Shown piece by piece: positions 26,544 through 36,719 of a DNA stretch of 64,000 bases. Made by a program: the position numbers and the translations under genes. This DNA comes from Sphingopyxis sp. PET50 (GTDB lineage Bacteria; Pseudomonadota; Alphaproteobacteria; Sphingomonadales; Sphingomonadaceae). Every line of letters begins with the position of its first letter. Positions within the stretch are counted from its first letter, which is position 1. Below the pieces are notes generated by a model, which searched no databases, had not been told where the DNA came from, and worked only from the letters and a program-made list of their open reading frames with translations. The stretch covers positions 496,001-560,000 of the forward strand of contig NZ_CP104207.1 in NCBI RefSeq assembly GCF_025244705.1, written 5' to 3'.

Positions 26544-27403
26544 TCAAAGGCGCGCGCGCCGATTCGCGCGGGATCGGGCGAGCGGAATCGATTGGCGCGC
26601 ACGCTCCGTCGCCGCGGGGTCGATCGGTGCCAGCACGATCCGGAAAGCGTCCGGGCCGCGATCGGCGGCGGGCGATTCGCTCAGCACCTCGCCCCAGGGA
26701 CCGGCGACAAGGCTGTGGCCGTAGGTGGACCGGCCGTCGGCATGCGTCCCCGCCTGCGCGGCAGCGAGGATATGGCAGCCGGTCTCGATGGCGCGCGCGC
26801 GAAGCAGGATATGCCAGTGCGCCTCGCCGGTGGACACGGTGAAGGCGGCAGGAATCGCGATCAGCGTCGCGCCGCGATCGACGAGCGCGCGATAGAGTTC
26901 GGGGAAGCGCAGATCGTAACAGATGCTGAGGCCGAGCATGCCCACAGGCGTCTCGACGACGGCCAGCGCCTCGCCTCCGGCGTAGCTCGACGATTCGCTC
27001 CAGTTCTCCCCCGACGGCAGGGACACGTCGAACATGTGAATCTTGTCATAGGTCGCGGCGATTGCCCCGTCGGCGGCGATGACATGGCTGCGGTTGACGC
27101 GCCGGTTGCCGTCGCCCGACAGGAAGGGCGCCGAGCCGCTATGGACCCATAATCCGTGGCGCCGCGCCATCGCCTGCAGCGCGGCGCTAGCCAGGGGCTG
27201 TCGCTTTCATGGAGGATATGTACGGCGGACCGCGCCCGGTCGCGGTCGAGCAGCACCGACATTTCGGGGAAAAAGGCCATGGCGGCGCCCGCCTGCGCCG
27301 CGGCGCCCAATGCGCGATCGATGACCGCCAGGTTGGCGTCGGGGTCGATGCCGCTCGTCATCTCGATGAGGGCGATCAGCGGGGGCGGGGCATCGGTGGT
27401 CAT
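26544..27403 (-). CDS. Nitrilase-superfamily amidohydrolase (Nit2/omega-amidase-like), one frame fault
   Basis: 285 residues after correction. The catalytic triad of carbon-nitrogen hydrolases is visible: Glu in FFPEMSVL, Lys in TYDKIHMFDV and Cys in LSICYDLRFPE. The sequence HMFDVSLPSGENWSES resembles Nit1/Nit2 (deaminated glutathione or omega-amidase), so a repair or amide-recycling role is plausible. Frame is lost at 27186-27190; reading the coding strand as CTGGCC in place of CTAGCGCC (two inserted bases) joins SPWL to AALQAMARRHG and leaves 286 codons. Divergent from the M16 peptidase with 79 bp between. Confidence 0.83.
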
Positions 27404-27482
27404 GCCGCGTGGCTAGGCCGGTGCGACGAAGCGCGCAAGCATCGCGACAGTTCAGTGGCGAGCAAGGTTCGGACGCGATAAG

Positions 27483-30419
27483 ATGGGGCAATGTCCCATT
27501 GCCCCTCGCCGATGCCGAGCCCGCTTCGCCCCTGTCTTCCTCGCCGTCTGCGCCGCCCTTGCGCTTGCCGTGGCGCCGCCGGTTGCACTGGCGCAACAGC
27601 CGGACCCGGCCGCGAAGGTTCAGTCCGACGACTGGCTTTACGAAGGCAGCGATATTCCGCGCGATACCGCGTGGCAGTTCGGCACCCTGCCCAATGGCGT
27701 GCGTTATGCCGTGCGGAACAACAGAGTCCCGCCGGGACAGGTGTCGATCCGGGTCCGCATGGACGTGGGGTCGATGTTCGAAACCGAGAAGGAGCGGGGT
27801 TTCGCTCATCTTCTCGAGCATCTGACCTTCCGTGGATCCGAACATATTCCCGATGGCGAGGCAAAGCGCATCTGGCAGCGCTTCGGCGTCAGTTTCGGCA
27901 GCGACAGCAATGCCCAAACCACGCCGACGCAGACCGTTTATCAACTCGACCTGCCGAGCGCGACGCCCGCGAACCTCGACGAAAGTGTGAAACTGCTCGC
28001 CGGCATGGTGCGCGAGCCGGGCATGTCGGAAGCCGCCGTGGCCGCCGAACGCGGCGTCGTGATGTCCGAACTGCGCGAATCCGATGGCCCGCAAAAGCGG
28101 ATCGCGGATCAGACGACGGCCCATCTCTTTGCCGGACAGTTGCTGGGCGACCGCTCGCCCATTGGCACGAATGAATCGCTCGCCGCCGCGCGTGCCGACA
28201 CGGTCCGGGCGTTCCACAGCCGCTGGTACAGGCCCGACCGCGCGATCATCGTCATCTCCGGCGACGGCGACCCAGCCGATTTCGCTCGCCTGGTCGAGAA
28301 ATATTTCGGCGACTGGCAGGCCGAAGGGCTGGCCTCGCCCGCCCCGGACTTCGGAAAGCCCGACCCGAAGGCACCGGTCGCGACCGTCATCGTCGAGGCC
28401 GATCAGCCTGTGACGGTCACGCTGGCGATGATTCGCCCCTGGCAAAAGCGTCTCGACACCATCGAAAATACCCGGCGGCTGTATCTCGAATATTTGGCCC
28501 GGGCATTGGTCAACCGGCGGCTTGAAAACCGGGCGCGGGCGGGCGGCACATATTTGTTCGCGACCATTGATCAGGACTATCAAAGCCGCAGCGCCGATAT
28601 GACCTCGGCCTTCATCGCGCCCATCGGCGATTGGCAGGCGGCGCTTGCGGATGTTCGCGGCGTCATCGCCGACGCGGTGACAACGCCGCCCTCGCAGGCC
28701 GACATAGACCGGGAGGCGAACGAAATAGAAGTCGCCCTGCGCCGGGAACTGGAAAACGCCCAGAATGAGCCGGGCGCGAAACTGGCCGACGATGTGATCC
28801 AGTCGGTCGATATCCATGAGGTCGTTTCGACGCCGCAGGGGCAGGTGGACATGTTCGCCGCCATTCGTGCCTCGGCCACGCCGGAAGTGATGCTCGATAT
28901 CAGCCGCGCGATCTTCACGGCGCCGGTCTCGCGGATCATATTGACGACCCCGAAACCCGAACCCGGCGGCAACGCGGCCTTGCTCGCCGCCCTCGCTGCG
29001 CCCGCCAAGGTGCGCGACGACCGTCTCGCGGCGCTGAATGTCGATTGGAGCCAACTGCCCGCTTTCGGTCCGCCGGGGACGATCGTGTCGACGACGCCGA
29101 TCCTCGGTCTGAAGACCGAAAGGATCGAGTTTGCCAACGGCGTCACGGCGCTGGTGTCCAATAACGATATCGAGCCGGGCAAAGTGCGCGTCAATGTGCG
29201 GTTCGGGACCGGAAGCCGCAGCGTCGCGGCCGATGCCGCGAACCTGTTATGGACCGGGAATTATGCGCTGACCTTCAGCGGCGTCGGACCGTGGGGGGCC
29301 CAGGAACTCGATCAGCTGACCAACGGGCGGCAGATCGGCATGAATTTTTCGGTCGAGGACGACGCCTTCGAACTGAGTGCGGAGAGCACGCTAGCCGACC
29401 TTGCGGATCAGATGAAACTGTTTGCCGGCAAGATCGCCTTTCCGCGTTGGGACAATGCGGCGGTCGAGCGGCTGCGTGTCGGCCTGCTGACCGGCTACGA
29501 ACTCAACGACGCGACGCCCAGCGCGGTTCTCGAACGCAACCTCAGGGGATGGTTGACCGACAATGACGCGCGTTGGGCTCCGCCCACCAAGGCCGAGATT
29601 TCGGCTTTGACCCTGCCTGCTTTTCGCGCCTTCTGGGAACCGCGGCTCGCTGCGGGGCCGATCGAAGTGCAGATGTTCGGCGACCTGGCGTCGGTGGACT
29701 ATCGCAAAATCCTGTCCGAAACCTTCGGGGCGCTTGCCATCCGCAAGCCGATCGCACCCGCATCGGGGCAGTCGGTCGCTTTTGCGAAGCATAATGTATC
29801 GCCAATGCTCGCCTATCACCGGGGGGACAGGGGGCAGGCGGCGGCGATGGTCGCCTGGCCGACGAGCGGCGGTCTTGCCAGGTCCCGCGATGCGCGCGCA
29901 CTCGATGTTCTGGCGGGCATTTTCTACGACCGCCTCTTCGACCGGCTGCGCGCCGAACAGGGCGCCAGCTATAGCCCGACCGTCCTGAGCGACTGGCCGA
30001 CGGGATTCGAAAACAGTGGCGGCTATGTGCTCGCGACCAGCCTGCTCGCGCCCAAGGACGTCGATCGCTTTTACGCTATTACCCGGGATATCGCGGCCGA
30101 TCTTGCCGCCAACCCCGTCGGTGCCGACGAATTGGCGCGAAGCGTGGGACCGATCTACGAACGGGTTCTGCGGGCGACGACCGGCAACGCCTATTGGATG
30201 GTGTTGCTCGAAGGCGCGACGCGCGATCAGCGCGTGACGCAGGCGGCGCTTTCGATCGGAAACGACATCGCGGGCGTGACGCCCGTCGACGTCCAGCGGC
30301 TGGCCCGGGAATATCTCACTCCCGACAAGCAATGGTCGCTGGCGATCCTGCCGACCGGGATGACGCTCGCCGAAGCGTCGGCGACCGACAAGCCTGCGGT
30401 TGCGGGCGGCGGGCGTTAG
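27483..30419 (+). CDS. M16 family zinc metallopeptidase, two-domain periplasmic
   Basis: 978 residues. Signal peptide of about 37 residues ending VALAQQ. N-terminal M16 half holds the inverted zinc motif HLLEH with the downstream Glu region (ERGVVMSELRE); the second half (from about residue 540) is the inactive M16 repeat and includes the RLRAEQGASYSP substrate-binding motif. Family members degrade unfolded peptides. The reading frame is intact over nearly 3 kb. Its TAG stop coincides with the first bases of the inverted-repeat element that follows. Confidence 0.92.
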   Translation: MGQCPIAPRRCRARFAPVFLAVCAALALAVAPPVALAQQPDPAAKVQSDDWLYEGSDIPRDTAWQFGTLPNGVRYAVRNNRVPPGQVSIRVRMDVGSMFETEKERGFAHLLEHLTFRGSEHIPDGEAKRIWQRFGVSFGSDSNAQTTPTQTVYQLDLPSATPANLDESVKLLAGMVREPGMSEAAVAAERGVVMSELRESDGPQKRIADQTTAHLFAGQLLGDRSPIGTNESLAAARADTVRAFHSRWYRPDRAIIVISGDGDPADFARLVEKYFGDWQAEGLASPAPDFGKPDPKAPVATVIVEADQPVTVTLAMIRPWQKRLDTIENTRRLYLEYLARALVNRRLENRARAGGTYLFATIDQDYQSRSADMTSAFIAPIGDWQAALADVRGVIADAVTTPPSQADIDREANEIEVALRRELENAQNEPGAKLADDVIQSVDIHEVVSTPQGQVDMFAAIRASATPEVMLDISRAIFTAPVSRIILTTPKPEPGGNAALLAALAAPAKVRDDRLAALNVDWSQLPAFGPPGTIVSTTPILGLKTERIEFANGVTALVSNNDIEPGKVRVNVRFGTGSRSVAADAANLLWTGNYALTFSGVGPWGAQELDQLTNGRQIGMNFSVEDDAFELSAESTLADLADQMKLFAGKIAFPRWDNAAVERLRVGLLTGYELNDATPSAVLERNLRGWLTDNDARWAPPTKAEISALTLPAFRAFWEPRLAAGPIEVQMFGDLASVDYRKILSETFGALAIRKPIAPASGQSVAFAKHNVSPMLAYHRGDRGQAAAMVAWPTSGGLARSRDARALDVLAGIFYDRLFDRLRAEQGASYSPTVLSDWPTGFENSGGYVLATSLLAPKDVDRFYAITRDIAADLAANPVGADELARSVGPIYERVLRATTGNAYWMVLLEGATRDQRVTQAALSIGNDIAGVTPVDVQRLAREYLTPDKQWSLAILPTGMTLAEASATDKPAVAGGGR

Positions 30420-30560
30420 GCTGCATCGACATTCAGAAGATGGCGAGCCGAAAATGGTGGTTTTCCGTGACCCGGAGCGCAGCGCACTCCATGTGCGTGA
30501 GCACCGGAAGCGCGGAAAGCCGCCATTTGCAGGCCGCCAGGGCTGAATGTCGATACAGCC
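30419..30560. repeat. 142-bp inverted-repeat element (MITE-like) between convergent genes
   Basis: Outer arms match 17 of 18 bases: 30419-30436 begins GGCTGCATCGACATTCAG and 30543-30560 reads its complement with one change. Inside, AAATGGTGGTTTTCCG (30451 on) pairs with CGGAAAGCCGCCATTT with the differences compatible with G-U pairs. TA flanks both ends, as expected for TA-targeting miniature elements. No coding capacity. It may also act as a bidirectional transcription stop between the M16 and antiporter genes. Confidence 0.7.
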
Positions 30561-30571
30561 TAGGGGGCTCG

Positions 30572-32359
30572 TCAGGCTCCCTCTTCACTCCGTTCAACGG
30601 GGCGGCGCAGCTTGCGGATGCGCGGCTCATGGTCGAGGTCGCCCTTGGTCATGATGTCACGCCGCATCTTGGCGCGCACGTCGTGGATCGACGCGATCAC
30701 CGGGCCCATCGCAACGCCCAGGTCGATCAGCACCGCTTCGGCGAGCTGCAGCGAGCTTTCGAGCGTTTCGGGCACCGCGTCGTTGGCACCGGCCTTGTAG
30801 AGCGCAGCGGCATGATTGGCATCGCGCGCGCGGCTGATAACCGGCAGATCGGGATATTTCTGCTTCAACTGGCGCGTCATGCGCAGTTGCTGGACCGGAT
30901 CGTCCATCGTCAGCACGATGGCGTTGGCGGTCTCGATGCCCAGCTTGTCGAGGCTGCCCGGTCTTGCCACATCAGCGAAGCGCACCGCGAAACCGTCGCG
31001 CCGCGCCGCCGCGACGGTGTCGATATCGGCGTCGACCGCGACATAGGGCCGCTCATGTTCGCGCAGCAGTTCGGCAACGGTGCGGCCGACGCGGCCGAAA
31101 CCCACGACGACAGTGCGTCCCTCGGGCGTTTCATCGGCCTGCGTGTCGCCGCTGCGCATTTCGATGCGGCGGGCGATATCGTGGCCGATGCGCGCGAGCA
31201 GCGGCGTGATGGTCAGGCCGATCGCGGTGACGATCTGCCAGAATTCGGCGGTGTCACGGCTGATGATCTGCGCCTGCAGCGCGGTCGCCAGCACGATCAA
31301 GGTGGTTTCCGACGGGCTCGCCATCAACAGGCCGACCTCGGTCGCGGTGCCGCGCCGGGCGACGCTCGAAAAGCGCAGCAACGCCGCGGTCACCAGCGCC
31401 TTGATGACCACGACGCCGACCACCGCGGCGACGAGTCCGGACCATTGCGCGGCGATCGTCTTGAGATTGAGCCCCATGCCGACGCTGATCAGGAAGACCC
31501 CCAGCGCCAGCCCCTTGAACGGCGCGGTGATCGATTCGACCTCCTCATGATATTCGGTCTCCGCGATCATCAGGCCGGCGAGCAGCGCGCCGACGATCGG
31601 CGACAGGCCGACCCCCGCGGTCGCGAGCGCGGCGACGATGACGACGAGCAGGCTGGCGGCGAGGAACAGTTCGGGGTCCTTGGCGCGCGCCGCCTGCGCG
31701 AAGATGCGCGGCAGCAGGAACCAGCCGCCGATCGCGAGCGCCGCGACGACCGCCGCGGCCTGCCACAACGTCGTGAACAGCAACTCCGCGCTATCCCCCG
31801 ACGCGGTCGGCGACAGCGCGGCGAGGACGAAGATGATCGGGACGAGCGCCAGATCCTCGAACAGCAGCATCGAAAAGCTGGCGCGCCCGACCGCCGATTT
31901 CGTTCCCGCGATCGGCAGCACCAGCGCGGTCGAGGAGAGGGCGAGGGCGATGCCGAGGCCATAGGCCGCGGCGGTCGAATGATTGCCGAACAGATACAGC
32001 GCCGTACCTAGGATGGCGCCCGCCAGAAACAGCTCCGCGGCGCCGATGCCGAACACCAGTTTCCGGAGCTGCCACAGGCGCCGGAACGACAGTTCGAGCC
32101 CGATCGAGAAGAGCAGCAGCACGATGCCGAGTTCGCCGAAGAGCGCGATATCCTCGGCCGAGGCGATGGTGACATGCTTCAGCCAGGGATAATCGGCGGC
32201 GAGCGCGCCCAGCCCCGACGGGCCGACGAGCAGGCCGACGAGGATGAAGCCGATCACCGGCGAAATCTTGAACCGCGCAAAGGCGGGAATAACGACGCCT
32301 GCGGCGCCGAGGACCACCAGCGCGTCGCCGATGGCCGAAGTGTCGGATTCCGTTACCAT
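30572..32359 (-). CDS. Kef-type monovalent cation:proton antiporter (CPA2)
   Basis: 595 residues. Twelve to thirteen membrane segments in the first ~390 residues, including FKISPVIGFILVGLLVGP and ALSSTALVLP, then a cytoplasmic TrkA-N/RCK domain starting VVVGFGRVGRTVAELL that binds a nucleotide. The order matches KefB/KefC, which release K+ in exchange for H+ during electrophile stress. No KefF/KefG ancillary gene is adjacent. Start taken as ATG 32359 rather than 24 bases upstream. Confidence 0.9.
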   Translation of the reverse strand: MVTESDTSAIGDALVVLGAAGVVIPAFARFKISPVIGFILVGLLVGPSGLGALAADYPWLKHVTIASAEDIALFGELGIVLLLFSIGLELSFRRLWQLRKLVFGIGAAELFLAGAILGTALYLFGNHSTAAAYGLGIALALSSTALVLPIAGTKSAVGRASFSMLLFEDLALVPIIFVLAALSPTASGDSAELLFTTLWQAAAVVAALAIGGWFLLPRIFAQAARAKDPELFLAASLLVVIVAALATAGVGLSPIVGALLAGLMIAETEYHEEVESITAPFKGLALGVFLISVGMGLNLKTIAAQWSGLVAAVVGVVVIKALVTAALLRFSSVARRGTATEVGLLMASPSETTLIVLATALQAQIISRDTAEFWQIVTAIGLTITPLLARIGHDIARRIEMRSGDTQADETPEGRTVVVGFGRVGRTVAELLREHERPYVAVDADIDTVAAARRDGFAVRFADVARPGSLDKLGIETANAIVLTMDDPVQQLRMTRQLKQKYPDLPVISRARDANHAAALYKAGANDAVPETLESSLQLAEAVLIDLGVAMGPVIASIHDVRAKMRRDIMTKGDLDHEPRIRKLRRPVERSEEGA

Positions 32360-32432
32360 AGGGGCCGACCTTATGCAGGCCAAGCCCCGATTGGCTAGGT
32401 GGTTATGGAACCATATTTGGGGCGCCGGCGGG

Positions 32433-33647
32433 TCAGGCGCCCATCTTGGCTTCGAGATTTTCGACGATCGCCTCGAAGAAGCCTTCGGTGGTCAGCCAAT
32501 TCTGGTCGGGGCCGATCAGCAGCGCCAGGTCCTTGGTCATCTTGCCGCCTTCGACCGTTGCGACGCACACCTTTTCCAGGTCGTCGGCGAACTTGGTCAG
32601 CGCGGCATTGTCGTCGAGCTTGCCGCGGTGCTTGAGGCCGCCGGTCCAGGCGAAGATCGACGCGATCGGATTGGTCGACGTCGCCTTGCCCTGCTGATGC
32701 ATGCGATAGTGGCGCGTGACGGTGCCGTGCGCGGCTTCCGATTCGACCGTCTTGCCGTCCGGGGTCATCAGCACGCTGGTCATCAGGCCGAGCGAACCGA
32801 AACCCTGCGCGACGGTGTCCGACTGGACGTCGCCGTCGTAATTCTTGCACGCCCACACGAACTTGCCCGACCATTTCAGCGCCGATGCGACCATGTCGTC
32901 GATCAGGCGGTGTTCGTAGACGATGCCGAGCTGGTCGAACTGCGGCTTGAACTCGTCGATGAACACTTCCTCGAAGATATCCTTGAAGCGGCCGTCATAG
33001 GCCTTGAGGATGGTGTTCTTGGTCGACAGATACACCGGCCACTGGCGCGCGAGGCCGTAGTTCAGGCTGGCGCGCGCGAAGTCGCGGATCGAATCGTCGA
33101 GATTGTACATGCCCATGGCGACGCCCGACGAGGGGAACTGGAACACCTCCTCGTCGATGACCGTGCCGTCCTCGCCCTCGAACACCAGGCGCAGCTTGCC
33201 GGGGCCGGGAACGCGGAAGTCCGTCGCCTTATACTGGTCGCCGAAGGCATGACGGCCGACGACGATCGGGTCGGTCCAGCCGGGGACGAGGCGCGGGACG
33301 TTCTTCATCACGATCGGTTCGCGGAACACGACGCCGCCCAGGATGTTGCGGATCGTCCCGTTCGGCGACTTCCACATCTTCTTCAGGCCGAACTCCTCGA
33401 CGCGGGCTTCGTCGGGGGTGATGGTCGCGCATTTCACGCCGACGCCATGCTTCTTGATCGCGTTCGCGGCCTCGACCGTGATCTTGTCGTCGGTGCGGTC
33501 GCGTTCCTCGATGCCGAGGTCGTAATAATGCAGGTCGATGTCGAGATAGGGCAGGATCAGCCGTTCGCGGATCCATTGCCAGATGATCCGGGTCATTTCG
33601 TCGCCATCGAGTTCGACGACCGGGTTGGCTACCTTGATCTTGCCCAT
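32433..33647 (-). CDS. icd: NADP-dependent isocitrate dehydrogenase
   Basis: 404 residues, the eukaryote-like (type II, homodimeric) form common in alphaproteobacteria. Seen: [14 protein letters not shown] at the N-terminus, the substrate Ser/Asn region [14 protein letters not shown], metal-binding Asp in YDGDVQSD and the NADP-binding [12 protein letters not shown]. Converts isocitrate to 2-oxoglutarate in the TCA cycle. Start chosen at ATG 33647 (MGKIKV), the conserved beginning; a longer upstream extension is not conserved. Confidence 0.97.
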   Translation of the reverse strand: MGKIKVANPVVELDGDEMTRIIWQWIRERLILPYLDIDLHYYDLGIEERDRTDDKITVEAANAIKKHGVGVKCATITPDEARVEEFGLKKMWKSPNGTIRNILGGVVFREPIVMKNVPRLVPGWTDPIVVGRHAFGDQYKATDFRVPGPGKLRLVFEGEDGTVIDEEVFQFPSSGVAMGMYNLDDSIRDFARASLNYGLARQWPVYLSTKNTILKAYDGRFKDIFEEVFIDEFKPQFDQLGIVYEHRLIDDMVASALKWSGKFVWACKNYDGDVQSDTVAQGFGSLGLMTSVLMTPDGKTVESEAAHGTVTRHYRMHQQGKATSTNPIASIFAWTGGLKHRGKLDDNAALTKFADDLEKVCVATVEGGKMTKDLALLIGPDQNWLTTEGFFEAIVENLEAKMGA

Positions 33648-33785
33648 ATGCCTGCCTTTTCCTTGGGGAGTCGAGTTGCAGCGGGCCTTAGGCAAAGCCG
33701 AGCCTTTGGTCAAACGTCGCGGTGGGAACGGCCGCGCGGCTTATTCCGTTGTCAGTGGGAAATCCCGACCTTAGAATGAGCGCCC

Positions 33786-34517
33786 ATGTCCTCCATCTCT
33801 TCCAACCGCCCCGGTGGCGGTATCAAATGGCATTGGCCGTCCGTCCATCCCGAAGGACGCAAATTCGTCCTGATCGCTGCCATCGTCACCCTCTGCTTCT
33901 GGTTGCTCGGCTGGGAGATCATAGGCTGGCTGATGCTCGGCATCACGATCTGGGTCGCGGCTTTCTTCCGCGATCCGGTGCGCGTCACCCCGACCGGCAG
34001 CGACGTGATCATCGCGCCCGCCGACGGGTTGGTGACCCAGATCGCCGAAGTGCCGCCGCCGCCCGAGATCGCCGGTGCCGACGGGTTGGGCGACACGCCG
34101 ATGCTGCGCGTGTCGATTTTCATGAGCGTCTTCGACGTCCATATCAACCGCACGCCGATCGGGGGAACGTTGCGCAAGATCGTCTATATCCCCGGAAAAT
34201 TCGTCAACGCCGACCTCGACAAGGCCAGCGAGGAGAATGAGCGCCAGCATTTCGTCGTGGAACGCGCCGACGGGGTGCGTATCGGCTTCACCCAGATCGC
34301 CGGGCTCGTCGCGCGGCGCATCCTGCCCTTCGTCAGCATGGGGCAGGACGTCTCGACCGGGCAGCGCATCGGGCTGATCCGCTTCGGCAGCCGGGTCGAT
34401 GTCTATCTGCCGCTGGGTACGGCGCCGCAGGTGCTGCGTGGCCAGCGCACGCTGGCGGGCGAGACGGTCATCGCGCGGATCGGCACCTCGCAGACGATCG
34501 ACGGCATCGCGCAATAA
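33786..34517 (+). CDS. psd: Phosphatidylserine decarboxylase proenzyme
   Basis: 243 residues, the short form of the enzyme. Two membrane helices near the N-terminus (about residues 20-60), then the catalytic core with [11 protein letters not shown], and the self-cleavage site at Gly201-Ser202 in [12 protein letters not shown], which yields the pyruvoyl prosthetic group. Makes phosphatidylethanolamine. Overlaps pssA by one base (TAATG), so the two successive steps of PE synthesis are coupled. Confidence 0.95.
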   Translation: MSSISSNRPGGGIKWHWPSVHPEGRKFVLIAAIVTLCFWLLGWEIIGWLMLGITIWVAAFFRDPVRVTPTGSDVIIAPADGLVTQIAEVPPPPEIAGADGLGDTPMLRVSIFMSVFDVHINRTPIGGTLRKIVYIPGKFVNADLDKASEENERQHFVVERADGVRIGFTQIAGLVARRILPFVSMGQDVSTGQRIGLIRFGSRVDVYLPLGTAPQVLRGQRTLAGETVIARIGTSQTIDGIAQ

Positions 34518-35290
34518 TGCCCGAGTCCGATCAAATTCCCGCGGATGCCGCCGGGCGCCGGATCGGCGGCATCAGCCTGCGCGCCTTCCCGCCCAATGCG
34601 ATCACCGTGCTGGCGCTGTGCTTCGGGCTGACCGGCGTGCGTTTCGCGATCGGCGGGCAGTTCGAATATGCGATCGGCTCGGTGATCTTCGCGGGCGTGC
34701 TCGACGGCATGGACGGACGCATCGCACGCCTGCTGCGCGCGCAGAGCAAGTTCGGCGCCGAACTCGACTCGCTGTCCGACGTGATCGCCTTTGGCGTGGC
34801 GCCGGCGATGATCCTCTTCCTCTGGTCGCTGACCGATGCGCCGAAATTCGGCTGGACCGCGGCGCTCGCGCTCGCGGTGTGCTGCGCGCTGCGGCTCGCG
34901 CGCTTCAATTCGCGGATGGATGCGGAATTCCAGCCGCACAAGTCGGCGGGTTTCATGACCGGGATTCCCGCCCCGGCGGGGGCGGGGCTGTCCTTCGTGC
35001 CCGTCTATCTGTGGCTGGTCACGGGAAACGAACTGTTCCGCCAATGGTATCTGGTGATGCCTTGGGCGCTCGGCGTCGCGATGCTGATGATCTCGGCGAT
35101 CCCGACCTATAGCTGGTCGTCGATCCGCCTGCGCCGCTCGTGGCGGATATTCGCCTTGGCGGGCGTCGGGCTGTTCGGCGCGGCGCTGGTTACCGCGCCG
35201 TGGTGGACGTTGATCGCGGTCAGCACCGTCTATCTGACGCTGCTGCCGTTCGGCATCGCCAGCTATGCGCGCATCAGGCGGCGCGGCTGA
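34517..35290 (+). CDS. pssA: CDP-diacylglycerol--serine O-phosphatidyltransferase
   Basis: 257 residues, about eight membrane helices. The CDP-alcohol phosphotransferase signature is complete: DGMDGRIARLLRAQSKFGAE followed by LDSLSD. Supplies phosphatidylserine to the decarboxylase encoded just upstream. The last 28 bases overlap the 3' end of the small gene on the other strand. Confidence 0.95.
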   Translation: MPESDQIPADAAGRRIGGISLRAFPPNAITVLALCFGLTGVRFAIGGQFEYAIGSVIFAGVLDGMDGRIARLLRAQSKFGAELDSLSDVIAFGVAPAMILFLWSLTDAPKFGWTAALALAVCCALRLARFNSRMDAEFQPHKSAGFMTGIPAPAGAGLSFVPVYLWLVTGNELFRQWYLVMPWALGVAMLMISAIPTYSWSSIRLRRSWRIFALAGVGLFGAALVTAPWWTLIAVSTVYLTLLPFGIASYARIRRRG

Positions 35291-35538
35291 GCAGAGGACG
35301 GACGGTCGGGGCGGCACGCAGCGGCCGCGGAACGTCGCGGCGCGTCGTACGGCCGGTGCAGCGGAACGGCGCCGTTCGCCGGACCGGTCGCCGGTCCGGC
35401 GATGATCGGGAAGGCGCCTTCGCCGAGCAGGGCCGAGAGAATCGCAGTTTCGTTATTCTTCAGCATCGCCAGGATCACGGTGATGCCGAGCCCGGCGGCG
35501 ACGGCGAAGAGGAGAGCGGCGGCGAGCTGAACCATCAT
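35263..35538 (-). CDS. Small single-span membrane protein behind a LexA box
   Basis: 91 residues, not a recognised family. One hydrophobic helix at the very N-terminus (MMVQLAAALLFAVAAGLGITVILAM) is followed by about 60 residues rich in Ala, Pro and Arg, with a strongly basic tail (APRRSAAAACRPDR). A GGAAGGA ribosome-binding site lies seven bases before the ATG pair, supporting a real gene. An exact alphaproteobacterial LexA-type box is 70 bases upstream of the start. A short membrane protein under SOS control recalls division inhibitors such as SidA, but no sequence similarity is claimed. Confidence 0.65.
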   Translation of the reverse strand: MMVQLAAALLFAVAAGLGITVILAMLKNNETAILSALLGEGAFPIIAGPATGPANGAVPLHRPYDAPRRSAAAACRPDRPSSAQPRRLMRA

Positions 35539-35607
35539 CTTGTCCTTCCGGTTTCTTTGTGCGAAACCATGTCTCGAACGACGGCTCCGTTACGCGCTTC
35601 GTTCCAT

Positions 35608-35622
35608 GTTCCTGTTTTGTTC
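35608..35622. promoter_or_regulatory. LexA (SOS) box, GTTC-N7-GTTC
   Basis: GTTCCTGTTTTGTTC matches the alphaproteobacterial LexA consensus exactly, with the A/T-rich spacer typical of functional sites. On the minus strand it precedes the 91-residue membrane protein by 70 bases; on the plus strand it is over 230 bases from rpsB, so the small gene is the likelier target. Confidence 0.65.
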
Positions 35623-35721
35623 TCAACACGTTTGCGACGAATGGAGTCATTTTGTCGCCGGAATGAGTCCGTCCGCGTTGCGGATGCGGCGCTCGACGCG
35701 ACGGAAAACGCGCTTTGCCGC

Positions 35722-35750
35722 TTGCTTTTGACGGCGGCTGCCGCTAACGG
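35722..35750 (+). promoter_or_regulatory. Candidate rpsB promoter
   Basis: TTGCTT at 35722 and TAACGG at 35745 with a 17-base spacer, about 100 bases before rpsB. An overlapping TTGACG makes the exact -35 uncertain. The rest of 35539-35853 shows no convincing gene; only the LexA box and this site are notable. Confidence 0.35.
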
Positions 35751-35853
35751 CCCGCCCATTCCACATGGAAGGCGCACATAAACCGGTGCCGGGTCATCCG
35801 CTTGCGGACCCCGGTTCTTGCTTTCCAGAGGACCAACCGGAAGGAGAAAGACC

Positions 35854-36702
35854 ATGGCGGCACCTGTCGTCACGATGCAGAATCTTATCGAGGCTGGCGC
35901 CCACTTCGGCCACCAGACCCACCGCTGGAACCCGCGCATGAAGCCGTATATCTTCGGCGCGCGCAACGGCATCCACATCCTCGACCTGTCGCAGACCGTG
36001 CCGCTCTTCGCGCGCGCCCTCGACTTCGTCGCCTCGACCTCGGCCGCGGGCGGCAAGGTCCTGTTCGTCGGCACCAAGCGCCAGGCGCAGGGTCCGATTG
36101 CCGATGCGGCCCGCGCTTCGGGCCAGCATTTCGTCAACCACCGCTGGCTGGGCGGCATGCTCACCAACTGGAAGACGATCTCGAACTCGATCAAGCGCCT
36201 CAAGACGCTCGAGGAACAGCTCTCGGGCGACACCTCGGGCCTCACCAAGAAGGAAGTGCTCAACCGCACCCGTGAACGCGACAAGCTTGAAATGTCGCTC
36301 GGTGGCATCCGCGACATGGGCGGCATTCCCGACGTGATGTTCGTGATCGACGCGAACAAGGAAGAGCTGGCGATCAAGGAAGCCAATGTTCTCGGCATCC
36401 CCGTCGTCGCGATCCTCGATTCGAACGTCTCGCCCGACGGCATCGCTTTCCCGGTTCCGGCGAACGACGACGCGGCCCGCGCGATCCGCCTGTACTGCGA
36501 CGCCGTGGCGCAGGCCGCGACCCGCGGCGGCCAGCAGGCGCGCGCCGATCGCGGCGAAGACCTGGGCGCATCGGTCGAACCCGTCGCCGAACCGGTGCTG
36601 GCTGAAGAAGCTCCGGTTGCCGAAGCCGCCGCTCCGGTGACCGAGGACGAACAGGTCCCGGCCGAAGCTGCCGCCGAAACCGAACGCCAGAGCGACGCGT
36701 AA
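35854..36702 (+). CDS. rpsB: 30S ribosomal protein S2
   Basis: 282 residues. The first ~230 are a standard S2: [32 protein letters not shown], and [19 protein letters not shown]. The last ~45 residues are an added acidic Ala/Pro/Glu-rich tail, probably disordered. An AAGGAGAAAG ribosome-binding site precedes ATG 35854. First gene of the translation/membrane block; a strong hairpin separates it from tsf. Confidence 0.97.
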   Translation: MAAPVVTMQNLIEAGAHFGHQTHRWNPRMKPYIFGARNGIHILDLSQTVPLFARALDFVASTSAAGGKVLFVGTKRQAQGPIADAARASGQHFVNHRWLGGMLTNWKTISNSIKRLKTLEEQLSGDTSGLTKKEVLNRTRERDKLEMSLGGIRDMGGIPDVMFVIDANKEELAIKEANVLGIPVVAILDSNVSPDGIAFPVPANDDAARAIRLYCDAVAQAATRGGQQARADRGEDLGASVEPVAEPVLAEEAPVAEAAAPVTEDEQVPAEAAAETERQSDA

Positions 36703-36719
36703 TCGCTCGCGTGCGTGAC

